Shown here in pieces: positions 47,562 to 54,462 of a stretch of 64,000 nt of DNA. A program made the translations under genes and the position numbers. The notes under the pieces are model-generated. The model saw nothing but the letters and a program-made list of their open reading frames with translations. It did no database searches and was not told where the DNA came from. This stretch comes from Limnohabitans sp. Jir72 (GTDB lineage Bacteria; Pseudomonadota; Gammaproteobacteria; Burkholderiales; Burkholderiaceae_C): positions 1-64,000 of the forward strand of contig NZ_NESC01000004.1 in assembly GCF_003063575.1 (NCBI RefSeq). Direction: 5' to 3'. How positions within the stretch are numbered: position 1 is the stretch's first letter; every line of letters starts with the position of its first letter.

Positions 47562-47575
47562 TTGATTCAAATCAT
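47562..47575. promoter_or_regulatory. Near-match FNR box upstream of the DUF302 gene
   Basis: TTGATTCAAATCAT differs from TTGAT-N4-ATCAA at the last base only. It is centred 71 bp before the start codon; I find no convincing -10 at the expected place, so support is moderate. A dyad ATATAGG/CCTATAT lies at 47597-47616. Confidence 0.45.
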
Positions 47576-47596
47576 CAAAGATATTCGCGAAAACTG

Positions 47597-47616
47597 ATAT
47601 AGGAGATACCCTATAT
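47597..47616. promoter_or_regulatory. Inverted repeat between cytochrome and DUF302 genes
   Basis: Arms ATATAGG and CCTATAT with a six-base centre, the same centre length as the dyad before soxR. It lies ten bases past the stop of the cytochrome gene and 100 bp before the DUF302 start. Confidence 0.4.
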
Positions 47617-47626
47617 AAGCAGGTGT

Positions 47627-47950
47627 TTATTTAAATTTGTAGTAGTTCTTGTTCAAGACGGCTGACACGGCATCGACCTCTTCAGGGAACATGCCCATGT
47701 TCAGCTCGGTGTTGCATTGCTCGACCATGCCACGCAACATGCCAGCCGTGTTGATTCGCCCTTTGGGCTTGTAGATCGCACTGCCGTCACCCGGAACCTT
47801 TGACGCGTGGCATTCGACGCACTTGTTCTCATCGATCAATTTTTGACCCAACTTCAAGTCTGCCCCGTGAAAAATGGCAGGCTGCGCGTGTAGCCCTGTG
47901 AATGCGCCCGCCAACATGAAATACAAAACCCATCGAATTGATGCAGGCAT
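47627..47950 (-). CDS. Small exported monohaem cytochrome c
   Basis: A 107-residue protein with a signal peptide ending LHAQ and one haem motif, CVECH, at residues 44-48. A possible Met ligand is in ELNMGMFPEE near residue 86. It is a class I-like cytochrome I cannot place in a named subfamily. It lies downstream of a second cytochrome gene from which a strong terminator separates it. Confidence 0.85.
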   Translation of the reverse strand: MPASIRWVLYFMLAGAFTGLHAQPAIFHGADLKLGQKLIDENKCVECHASKVPGDGSAIYKPKGRINTAGMLRGMVEQCNTELNMGMFPEEVDAVSAVLNKNYYKFK

Positions 47951-47963
47951 GGAATGTCTCCCC

Positions 47964-47998
47964 CAAAAAAAACCGCTCTTCAGTTGCCCGAAGAGCGG
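47964..47998 (-). terminator. Terminator after the SoxD-like cytochrome gene
   Basis: Nine-base arms CCGCTCTTC/GAAGAGCGG with an eight-base loop; the minus strand continues with eight T residues. It ends transcription of the gene at 48073-48390. Confidence 0.88.
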
Positions 47999-48072
47999 AA
48001 TATAAAAGCCACGAGTACCAATCGAGCTTTCACAACTTCAACACCCAATTGACAAGCAATTGGCCATAACAA

Positions 48073-48390
48073 TTACTTGGCACCCGCCAAAATCCAGGCT
48101 GCCAATGTGTTGGCATCTGCATCGCTCAAAGCAACTTGTGTAGGCATGGGAACTGGACCCCACTTACCGGAACCACCAGACTTGATATTCTTTGCCACCG
48201 CTGCCACCGCTGCCACAGCGTCCTTTTGGCCTGAATATTTCTTGGCCACATCTTGGTAGGCTGGACCCACCACTTTTTTATCCACTGCATGGCATGCCAT
48301 GCAGGCATTTTTCTTGGCAAGGTCCAAGTTGGCAAAGGCCGGTACAGCAAACAATGCAGACACAGCGACCAAAGCAGACAACAGTTTCAT
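48073..48390 (-). CDS. Monohaem cytochrome c similar to the SoxD C-terminal domain
   Basis: A 105-residue periplasmic cytochrome with the signal peptide ending PAFA and CMACH at residues 30-34; the Met ligand is probably in WGPVPMPTQ. Its sequence from AVDKKVVGP through SGGSGKWGPVPMP to the end follows the C-terminal haem domain of SoxD encoded nearby (VDKKVVGPGF, GGSGVWGPIPMP). It resembles c551/c552 cytochromes that accept electrons from Sox enzymes. Confidence 0.9.
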   Translation of the reverse strand: MKLLSALVAVSALFAVPAFANLDLAKKNACMACHAVDKKVVGPAYQDVAKKYSGQKDAVAAVAAVAKNIKSGGSGKWGPVPMPTQVALSDADANTLAAWILAGAK

Positions 48391-48572
48391 GCAAGCTCCA
48401 CTTTAAATATAAACAGCCGCTAATTTAACGCAAAAAGCCGATGAGTCCAACAAATCACACCATCCATGCGCTCAGGGATTTCACCAGTGACCGCATTTAC
48501 AAACAGCCATTTTGACGTCACCATTTTTCTTCATGACCCATCTGCTTGGCAAACTCAGGCACCTGGCAGCGC

Positions 48573-48953
48573 TCATTCAAATGAAGGTTGTTCCGGTTTG
48601 ACCACCGGCATTCCACCGCCCTGCCAAGCGTCAAATCCCCCCGCGAGCGAACGGACATTCAGGTAACCCATCGCCTGCATGGTTTGTGCCGCCAATGCAG
48701 CTCGACCGCTCGTCTTGCAATACACAACAATGTTCAGATCACGTGATGCCAGTGCAGGTGAGGCGCTGAGCTTGAACTCCAGCAAACCGCGTGGCATCAA
48801 CACAGCGCCTGCAATGTGGCCCGCAGCAAACTCATCCGCTTCTCGAACGTCGAGCAACACATCGGCCTCAAGAATCGCTTGCGCTGCATCTTCCAAGGCA
48901 ATTTCCCGGGTGTGTGTTTTGGCTTGCGCCACCAAATCATGTGCTGTTTTCAT
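48573..48953 (-). CDS. Cytoplasmic rhodanese-like sulfurtransferase
   Basis: A 126-residue single-domain rhodanese. Motifs are VLLDVREADEFAAGHIAGAV, the active-site loop CKTSGRAALA with the catalytic cysteine, and SLAGGFDAWQGGGMPV. No signal peptide is present, so it should act in the cytoplasm, unlike the exported rhodanese encoded 12 bp upstream. The pair suggests sulfane sulfur handling on both sides of the membrane. Confidence 0.92.
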   Translation of the reverse strand: MKTAHDLVAQAKTHTREIALEDAAQAILEADVLLDVREADEFAAGHIAGAVLMPRGLLEFKLSASPALASRDLNIVVYCKTSGRAALAAQTMQAMGYLNVRSLAGGFDAWQGGGMPVVKPEQPSFE

Positions 48954-48965
48954 AATTTTTTTCTT

Positions 48966-49442
48966 TCAATGCTGTGGAGTAGATGTGGCCTTGAGGTTGG
49001 CGTCCATGCCGCCTTTGGCTTTCCATTCGGCATAGCCACCTTGAAGAATGCGGACATTTTCCCAACCTGCGACCCGCAAGGAAAATCCTGCCTGCGCAGA
49101 CAAACTGCCGGTATTGCAATAAACCAGTACCGGCTTGTTTTTGGGAATGAGCGCCGACTTGGCCAGCACTTGACGCCATTCGATGTTGATGGCGCCCGGA
49201 ATGTGTTCTTTGCCAAATTGATTGGCATCGCGTGTATCGATGACGATCATCTTGGCGTACTCGGCCTTGGGAATTTGTTCTGAAAATATCGTGGCCCCGC
49301 CGTAATCAACGAACTCGAGATAGGCAGACATTTCGTCCACAGCAACAGCCTTGGCATCTGTGGCCCAAACCAAATGGCTGTTCAATGCCCCCAGACACAG
49401 CACCAAGAAGGGGAGGGTTCGAAGAGAATGAATCATGTTCAT
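48966..49442 (-). CDS. Exported rhodanese-like protein
   Basis: A 158-residue protein with a signal peptide (FLVLCLGALNSHLVWA) and a rhodanese domain: MIVIDTRDANQFGKEHIPGAINIEW, active-site loop YCNTGSLSAQAG, and ILQGGYAEWKAKGG. The loop has CNTGSLS, so the usual arginine is absent. Start codons at 49454, 49442 and 49436 are possible; I choose 49442 because GGA stands seven bases upstream. Confidence 0.85.
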   Translation of the reverse strand: MNMIHSLRTLPFLVLCLGALNSHLVWATDAKAVAVDEMSAYLEFVDYGGATIFSEQIPKAEYAKMIVIDTRDANQFGKEHIPGAINIEWRQVLAKSALIPKNKPVLVYCNTGSLSAQAGFSLRVAGWENVRILQGGYAEWKAKGGMDANLKATSTPQH

Positions 49443-49520
49443 GCGGAAATCCATCAGTTTTAGCTAATATACCCAATTATCCGTTCCCCAGTAAACGACA
49501 ACAGATCAACCCGCAACACC

Positions 49521-50138
49521 ATGACAGCATTCAACAGTCCACTCAACACATGGAACCAACGATTCGCCACGGATCAGTACATTTTTGGCGAAACACCCAA
49601 TGCGTACCTGCGCAGCCAAATGGCGCACCTGCAAGCTGGTTCTGCTCTGGCTGTAGCAGATGGCGAAGGCCGCAATGGTGTCTGGCTGGCGGAGCAAGGT
49701 CTCGCCGTTGATGCCTTTGATTTTTCAGAAAACGCCATTCAAAAAGCACGGGTGTTGGCGGCACGTCGCATGCAATCGGTTCAGTGGCATTGCAGCGACT
49801 GGCAATCGTTCAAATGGAAGGCATCACACTACAACAATGTGGTCGGCATCTTCTTCCAATTTGCCAACCCGCTGGAACGCAAGGCGCTTTTTACAAAGAT
49901 GGACGCGAGCCTGAAGTCCGGCGGGACATTGATCATTCAGGGCTACACGGCAGCACAACTGAAGTTCAACACAGGTGGCCCGGGCAAACTGGCACACATG
50001 TACGACGAGTCCCTGATGCGTGAAGCTTTTGCAAATTACGACATCATCAACTTGCAAACCTACGAAGCGCAGATAGACGAAGGTACGGCCCACAAAGGCA
50101 TGTCTGGTCTGCTGGGCTTGACCGCTCGAAAGCGCTGA
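49521..50138 (+). CDS. Class I SAM-dependent methyltransferase (TehB-like)
   Basis: A 205-residue protein with the N-terminal WNQRFATDQYIFGETPNAYL seen in TehB-like and thiol methyltransferases, SAM-binding ALAVADGEGRNGVWLAEQG (with D-G-E-G-R), and IIQGYTAAQLKFNTGGPG near the C-terminus. Homologues are often encoded near sulfur-oxidation genes. The substrate is not known; tellurite, selenite or a sulfur species are all possible. It is divergent from the rhodanese pair. Confidence 0.85.
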   Translation: MTAFNSPLNTWNQRFATDQYIFGETPNAYLRSQMAHLQAGSALAVADGEGRNGVWLAEQGLAVDAFDFSENAIQKARVLAARRMQSVQWHCSDWQSFKWKASHYNNVVGIFFQFANPLERKALFTKMDASLKSGGTLIIQGYTAAQLKFNTGGPGKLAHMYDESLMREAFANYDIINLQTYEAQIDEGTAHKGMSGLLGLTARKR

Positions 50139-50156
50139 AATTGAGCTGATGGCCGC

Positions 50157-50858
50157 TCAAACCATTAGCTTTTTTTCGTCCAAAATCTCGTAGCGCCTGC
50201 CCTGTTTGTCGCAAGATTTCAAGGTGCCATCACGAATCAGTCCCGAAATTTCACGACTCACAGTTTCCAACTTGAGGTCGAGCATGGCGCCCATGTCATC
50301 ACGCGCAAAGAATGCCGTGAACTGTGACTGCTCTGGATCTCGCATTTTCAATGCCAAACTGGCCACGCGCTGACGCGCAGAGCCGAAATTCAATTCGGCC
50401 AACCAATCATCAGCGTCTTTCAAAGCTTGCTGCCATTTTTGCATCAACCTCAAGTGCAAACGAGGGGAGTTGGCAGACAGTTGATGGATCACCGACAAAG
50501 GGATCCTGCAAACGCTGACATCCACCATCGCAACGGCTTCACTGTCGTAACGCCCAGTGACCAAGGCCTCCAGACCGATCACATCCCCCGGGCGCAACAC
50601 TCTGACAATGCGTTCACGGCCGTCAACCGTTGCACGGACCAACTTCACGGTGCCTTTTCGCAGCGTGAACAAGCCTTGCGCTGTCTGCCCCTCCGTGTAC
50701 AAGACCGCATCCGCCTGAAAGCCCATGTCATCGATGGGCGTGTGCATGTCGCTGAAGTCTTGCTCGTTAAGGTCGGCAAACAAGACCATGTCACGTATGC
50801 CACAAGTGCGGCAGTCGGAAGTGCCCTTCCATGCGGAATCAATGCGGATTGGAATCAT
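50157..50858 (-). CDS. Crp/Fnr family transcription regulator with incomplete N-terminal cysteine set
   Basis: A 233-residue protein: an N-terminal CRTCGIRDMVLF motif, a cyclic-nucleotide-like beta-barrel (LYTEGQTAQGLFTLRKGTVKLVR, VLRPGDVIGLEAL) and a C-terminal HTH (FFARDDMGAMLDLKLETVSREISGLIRDG). In E. coli FNR, cysteines stand at C-x2-C-x5-C; here Cys16 and Cys19 are present but the third place is Val25. A later Cys in VDVSVCRIPL is near the fourth ligand position. LETVSR keeps the E-xx-SR residues that read TTGAT half-sites. Confidence 0.9.
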   Translation of the reverse strand: MIPIRIDSAWKGTSDCRTCGIRDMVLFADLNEQDFSDMHTPIDDMGFQADAVLYTEGQTAQGLFTLRKGTVKLVRATVDGRERIVRVLRPGDVIGLEALVTGRYDSEAVAMVDVSVCRIPLSVIHQLSANSPRLHLRLMQKWQQALKDADDWLAELNFGSARQRVASLALKMRDPEQSQFTAFFARDDMGAMLDLKLETVSREISGLIRDGTLKSCDKQGRRYEILDEKKLMV

Positions 50859-50929
50859 GACTGCTTGTCAAAAATTGAAATTTTTCGGGAAGGAAGACTG
50901 CATGGATTTCTAAGGTCAGCAGGATCGAT

Positions 50930-51415
50930 TCAAAGCGCCTGTCGGCCCTTGATCAGGCGCTCATCCAGATAAGGGCCATAGAAATCCGGCAGATAACCGC
51001 CCTCCATGCGTTCTGCAACTTCTTTGCCCCCCGGGCCGAAGAACAGCAAAGTCGGCGCAATGGAAATGTGCCATTGTTTGATCAGTTGATCATGCGTGGT
51101 CGAGCGTCCTTGGAAATCCAACACCACTTGCGCACTGCGCATGTCGAGCTGCACGATGGGCGCGCCCGCTTTTTGCATGGGCACCAGATGGCTGCTGCGT
51201 GCAACTCGGCAAAACGGACAACCCTCCAGGCTCACCATCACGATCAAGGGTTGTTTTTGCTGCAAAGCCCGATCCAATTCGGCCTGCAAAGATTGAGGCG
51301 TAGGCAGCACAGCAGAGGCTATCGACTGCGCGCAAACACCTTGGGCAAACCCCAATGACGCCACCCCCAAGAAATGACGACGTTTCAAAGCGAGGTTCAA
51401 AGTAAACTCATTCAT
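50930..51415 (-). CDS. SoxW-like exported thioredoxin-fold protein
   Basis: A 161-residue protein with a signal that contains KRRHFLGVA (Tat-like) and ends near VCAQ. The thioredoxin fold carries the redox pair in LEGCPFCRVAR and the cis-proline in HISIAPTLLFFG. Proteins of this type (SoxW/TlpA/DsbE-like) reduce thiols or disulfides in the periplasm and are found in sox clusters. It is the last gene before the divergent YeeE gene. Confidence 0.8.
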   Translation of the reverse strand: MNEFTLNLALKRRHFLGVASLGFAQGVCAQSIASAVLPTPQSLQAELDRALQQKQPLIVMVSLEGCPFCRVARSSHLVPMQKAGAPIVQLDMRSAQVVLDFQGRSTTHDQLIKQWHISIAPTLLFFGPGGKEVAERMEGGYLPDFYGPYLDERLIKGRQAL

Positions 51416-51509
51416 GAATATCGATCAAAAAAACCCGGAAAATACAGGCGTTGTCATCATGTGTAGACAACCCGAAATATAAGCGCATCTTAAATTACTG
51501 GAGAACCCT

Positions 51510-52574
51510 GTGAATCTTGCAAGCCTGTTGGAAACCTGGGGCGATGCCCATGTGTTGGCCACTGGGGGGGCGCTCATCGGCTTGGTATTTGGTTTTGCGG
51601 CACAACGCACACGATTTTGTGCGCGTGCAGCAGTGCTTGAATGCTGTGAAGGCAAGGCCGGCGAACGCTTGAGTGTCTGGCTTTTGGCCTTTGGCACTTG
51701 TCTTTTCACCGTGCAGGGGCTGGTTGCCATGGGATGGCTCAAACCATCCGTGACCCGGTTCATGGCCCAACCAGGAAGCATCTCGGGGGCCATTGTGGGT
51801 GGCTTGTGTTTTGGCGCCGGCATGATCCTGACGCGCGGCTGTGCGAGCCGCTTGCTGGTGTTGTCGGCCAATGGCAATTTGCGCGCTTTGCTGTCAGGGC
51901 TGATCTTTGCCGTGACAGTTCAGGCCACCATTGGCGGCTGGTTGGCCCCCCTGAAACTCAGTGTGACCCAACTGTGGCCTGTCGATGGTGGGCCATCGCG
52001 TGATTTGCTGCTGCTCGCGGGCATTGGCCACACCGGTGGGCTGATCATCTCAGCCGCTTTGCTGATCTTTGCTTGGGTATTTTTCATGCGCCACCATGCA
52101 GGTCGCTGGGCGCTGGGGCTGGGTGCCGCGTTGACGGGCACAAGCATCGCCATGGGCTGGGGCTTTACCCAAGCCATCGCATCTGCGTCTTTTGAGCCCG
52201 TGCCCGTGCAAAGCCTGAGCTTCAGCAGCCCGTCGGCCGAGTGGCTGATGCGCGTACTTTCCACAGCCAATGCAGGCAGCTGGGGATTTGACTCAGGGGT
52301 ATTGCCCGGCACATTCCTGGGCTCCTTGATCGGTGCTTGGCTGGGCCGCGAGTTCAAATTCGAAGGTTTCAAAACTGAAAACAAATTAGGGCACTACCTC
52401 TCGGGTGCCATCCTGATGGGGTTTGGCGCGGTATTGGCCAGCGGCTGCACCGTGGGTGCCGGTATGACGGGCGGTGCCATCTTTGCGCTCACGGCTTGGC
52501 TCACACTCGTCAGCATCTGGCTCGGAGCGGGCTTGGCCTGGCGCCTGAGCAAAAGCATGGGCTGGGTCATCTGA
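51510..52574 (+). CDS. YeeE/YedE family (TsuA-like) transporter, copy 1
   Basis: A 354-residue membrane protein with about nine hydrophobic helices. Two related halves each carry GxxFG or GAxMTGG motifs, and three cysteines lie at family positions: Cys37 (RTRFCARA), Cys111 (TRGCASR) and Cys313 (SGCTVGAG). Such cysteines relay thiosulfate in TsuA. The start codon is GTG at 51510 with GGAGA eight bases upstream. A paralogue follows after 86 bp. Import of thiosulfate or sulfane sulfur is inferred from the family. Confidence 0.88.
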   Translation: MNLASLLETWGDAHVLATGGALIGLVFGFAAQRTRFCARAAVLECCEGKAGERLSVWLLAFGTCLFTVQGLVAMGWLKPSVTRFMAQPGSISGAIVGGLCFGAGMILTRGCASRLLVLSANGNLRALLSGLIFAVTVQATIGGWLAPLKLSVTQLWPVDGGPSRDLLLLAGIGHTGGLIISAALLIFAWVFFMRHHAGRWALGLGAALTGTSIAMGWGFTQAIASASFEPVPVQSLSFSSPSAEWLMRVLSTANAGSWGFDSGVLPGTFLGSLIGAWLGREFKFEGFKTENKLGHYLSGAILMGFGAVLASGCTVGAGMTGGAIFALTAWLTLVSIWLGAGLAWRLSKSMGWVI

Positions 52575-52583
52575 GACCGTGCA

Positions 52584-52597
52584 TTGACCTCGATCAA
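52584..52597. promoter_or_regulatory. FNR-like box upstream of the second YeeE gene
   Basis: TTGACCTCGATCAA has one mismatch to TTGAT-N4-ATCAA. A -10-like GATATA sits at 52622-52627, about 34 bp from the box centre, fitting a class II (-41.5) promoter for the gene at 52661. Confidence 0.6.
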
Positions 52598-52625
52598 GCC
52601 TCTAACCATCACACGCCTTAGGATA

Positions 52626-52647
52626 TACATCATTCAACAATGATGTA
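52626..52647. promoter_or_regulatory. Dyad operator overlapping the YeeE-2 transcription start
   Basis: Perfect 9-bp arms TACATCATT and AATGATGTA around CAAC, placed where the transcription start is expected and ending 13 bp before the ATG. A repressor bound here would block the promoter; ArsR-type SoxR proteins encoded nearby are candidates. Confidence 0.6.
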
Positions 52648-52660
52648 ACTGGAGCGCGCC

Positions 52661-53767
52661 ATGTCTATGGCTCAATGGCTGGAAGCCTATGGAAATGCTA
52701 CTGTTCTGGCCACCGGTGGTGCCCTGATTGGTGGCTTGTTTGGGTTCTTTGCACAGCGTTCTCGCTTTTGTCTGCGAGCGGCCGTGATCGAGTTCTGGCA
52801 TCGCCGCTTTGGCGACAAGCTCTCCGTGTGGTTATTGGCGTTTGCCTCTGCGGTGATCGCCGTGCAGCTCATGGTGCTGCTGGGTTGGCTGGACACCAAC
52901 AGCGCCCGTCAGATTGCCGCCACCGGCAGCCTGTCTGGCGCACTCATTGGCGGCCTGACTTTTGGCGTGGGCATGGTCATGACGCGTGGCTGCGCCAGCC
53001 GTTTGCTGGTGCTGTCAGCCAACGGCAACTTGCGTGCACTCTTGTCGGGCTTGATCTTCGCGGTCGCCGCTCAATCGGCTTTGTCAGGGGCTTTGTCGCC
53101 CTTGCGCTTGGCCATCAGCAGCTGGTGGACGGTTGCAGGCGGTCCCTCTCGCGACCTGTTGGCCATGACAGGGCTGGGCCATGGCGCAGGTCTGGCCATG
53201 GGCGGCATCTGGCTGATCGCAGCGCTGTATTTTTCCTTGCGCAGCCCACAACGCGGTGTGTGGATGTGGGTCGGTGGGATTGGCTCCGGCCTCATGGTGG
53301 CTGCCGCTTGGGGCTTTAGCCAGTGGGTCGCACGCGAGTCGTTCGATCCGGTGCAAATCCAGGGTCTGACGTTCAGTGGCCCGTCTGCCGAGTGGTTAAT
53401 GCGGGTGGTGCAATGGCCCACGCCCCCCATCGGCTTCGAGTTTGGACTGATGCCCGGCGTGTTCATCGGCTCGCTGATCGGTGCCCTGATCGGCAAGGAC
53501 TGGAAACTCGAAGGCTTCAGCGACGGCTACAGCATGCGTCGCTACATTGGCGGTGCCATCTTGATGGGTTTTGGGGCCATGCTCGCAGGCGGCTGCGCGG
53601 TAGGTGCTGGCGTGACCGGCGGTGCCATCTTCGCGCTCACCTCGTGGCTCAGCCTGGTGGGCATGTGGCTGGGCGCAGGCCTGACAGACCGCTGGCTCGA
53701 TGGCGGCACATCGGCCAGTGTCCAAGCCTCGCAGGCCATGCCCCTATCGGGATTGACCGCCCCCTGA
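52661..53767 (+). CDS. YeeE/YedE family (TsuA-like) transporter, copy 2
   Basis: A 368-residue paralogue of the gene before it. Cys37 (RSRFCLRA), Cys111 (TRGCASR) and Cys312 (GGCAVGAG) fall at the same positions. Long stretches match, for example ASRLLVLSANGNLRALLSGL in both, so the pair arose by tandem duplication. It has its own promoter signals in the 86-bp gap, suggesting separate regulation. It ends 19 bp before the convergent dihaem cytochrome gene. Confidence 0.88.
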   Translation: MSMAQWLEAYGNATVLATGGALIGGLFGFFAQRSRFCLRAAVIEFWHRRFGDKLSVWLLAFASAVIAVQLMVLLGWLDTNSARQIAATGSLSGALIGGLTFGVGMVMTRGCASRLLVLSANGNLRALLSGLIFAVAAQSALSGALSPLRLAISSWWTVAGGPSRDLLAMTGLGHGAGLAMGGIWLIAALYFSLRSPQRGVWMWVGGIGSGLMVAAAWGFSQWVARESFDPVQIQGLTFSGPSAEWLMRVVQWPTPPIGFEFGLMPGVFIGSLIGALIGKDWKLEGFSDGYSMRRYIGGAILMGFGAMLAGGCAVGAGVTGGAIFALTSWLSLVGMWLGAGLTDRWLDGGTSASVQASQAMPLSGLTAP

Positions 53768-53786
53768 CCTGAGCCCGAGCGGGGAT

Positions 53787-54395
53787 TTATTTCCCGCTCA
53801 GGTACTCCGCCACGGCAACCATTTCAAGCGGTGTCATCTTGCTGACGATGGCGTGCATCACGGCATTGTCATTGGTGCGCTCGCGCTTGTTGAACTGTTG
53901 CAACTGCGTGGCGATGTAGTCCGCATACTGGCCCGCCAGGCGCGGCAAGGCCGTGGTGCCTTTGGCTTCTGCGCCATGGCAGCTGGCACACGCGGCCAGA
54001 CCACTGAATTTATTGCCGTTGTGATAAATGTATTTGCCCACAGCCGCCAGGCCGGGGTCTTTGGCAGATTCGACCGGCACGGTTTGTTTTTCAAAGTACT
54101 TGCCCAGCGCCACCATTTCATCGGGCGTCAACTTGGCCACCATGTCGGCCATGGCGGTGCTCTTGCGCTTGCCGGATTTGAAGTTTTCCAACTGCTTGGC
54201 CGTGTATTCCCAGTGCTGCCCCGCCAGACGAGGGAACACTTCGCTGGACGATTCACCTTCTGCACCATGGCAGACAAAGCAAACGCCACCAACAATTTTC
54301 TTGGCACGCGCCTCGTCAGCTTGCGCGTGCGCAGCCAAGCTGGCGGCCCCGCACAAGAGCATCAAGGCGATTTGGGCATGTGTTCGGATGTTCAT
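53787..54395 (-). CDS. Dihaem cytochrome c (c4/FccA-like)
   Basis: A 202-residue periplasmic protein with two similar haem domains, CFVCH at 39-43 and CASCH at 136-140, each followed by a PRLAGQ segment and a methionine-rich stretch (MADMVAKLTPDEM, MHAIVSKMTPLEM), the usual cytochrome c4 repeat. It lies 67 bp downstream of the flavocytochrome flavoprotein gene and may be its cytochrome subunit or an electron carrier to the oxidase. The ATG at 54395 lacks an obvious ribosome site. Confidence 0.88.
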   Translation of the reverse strand: MNIRTHAQIALMLLCGAASLAAHAQADEARAKKIVGGVCFVCHGAEGESSSEVFPRLAGQHWEYTAKQLENFKSGKRKSTAMADMVAKLTPDEMVALGKYFEKQTVPVESAKDPGLAAVGKYIYHNGNKFSGLAACASCHGAEAKGTTALPRLAGQYADYIATQLQQFNKRERTNDNAVMHAIVSKMTPLEMVAVAEYLSGK

Positions 54396-54415
54396 GGCAT
54401 TGAAAAATGAATGAC

Positions 54416-54445
54416 AAAAAAAAGCCGCAGACTCTCGACTGCGGC
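54416..54445 (-). terminator. Terminator between the flavoprotein and dihaem cytochrome genes
   Basis: Seven-base arms GCCGCAG/CTGCGGC with an eight-base loop, continuing into eight T residues on the minus strand, 17 bp past the stop codon at 54463. Confidence 0.85.
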
Positions 54446-54462
54446 CTGGATCAAGCGGCACA

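Noticed and set aside
51450-51471. Inverted repeat GTTGTC/GACAAC before the first YeeE gene
   Set aside because: Only six bases pair with a ten-base centre; too weak to set apart from chance.
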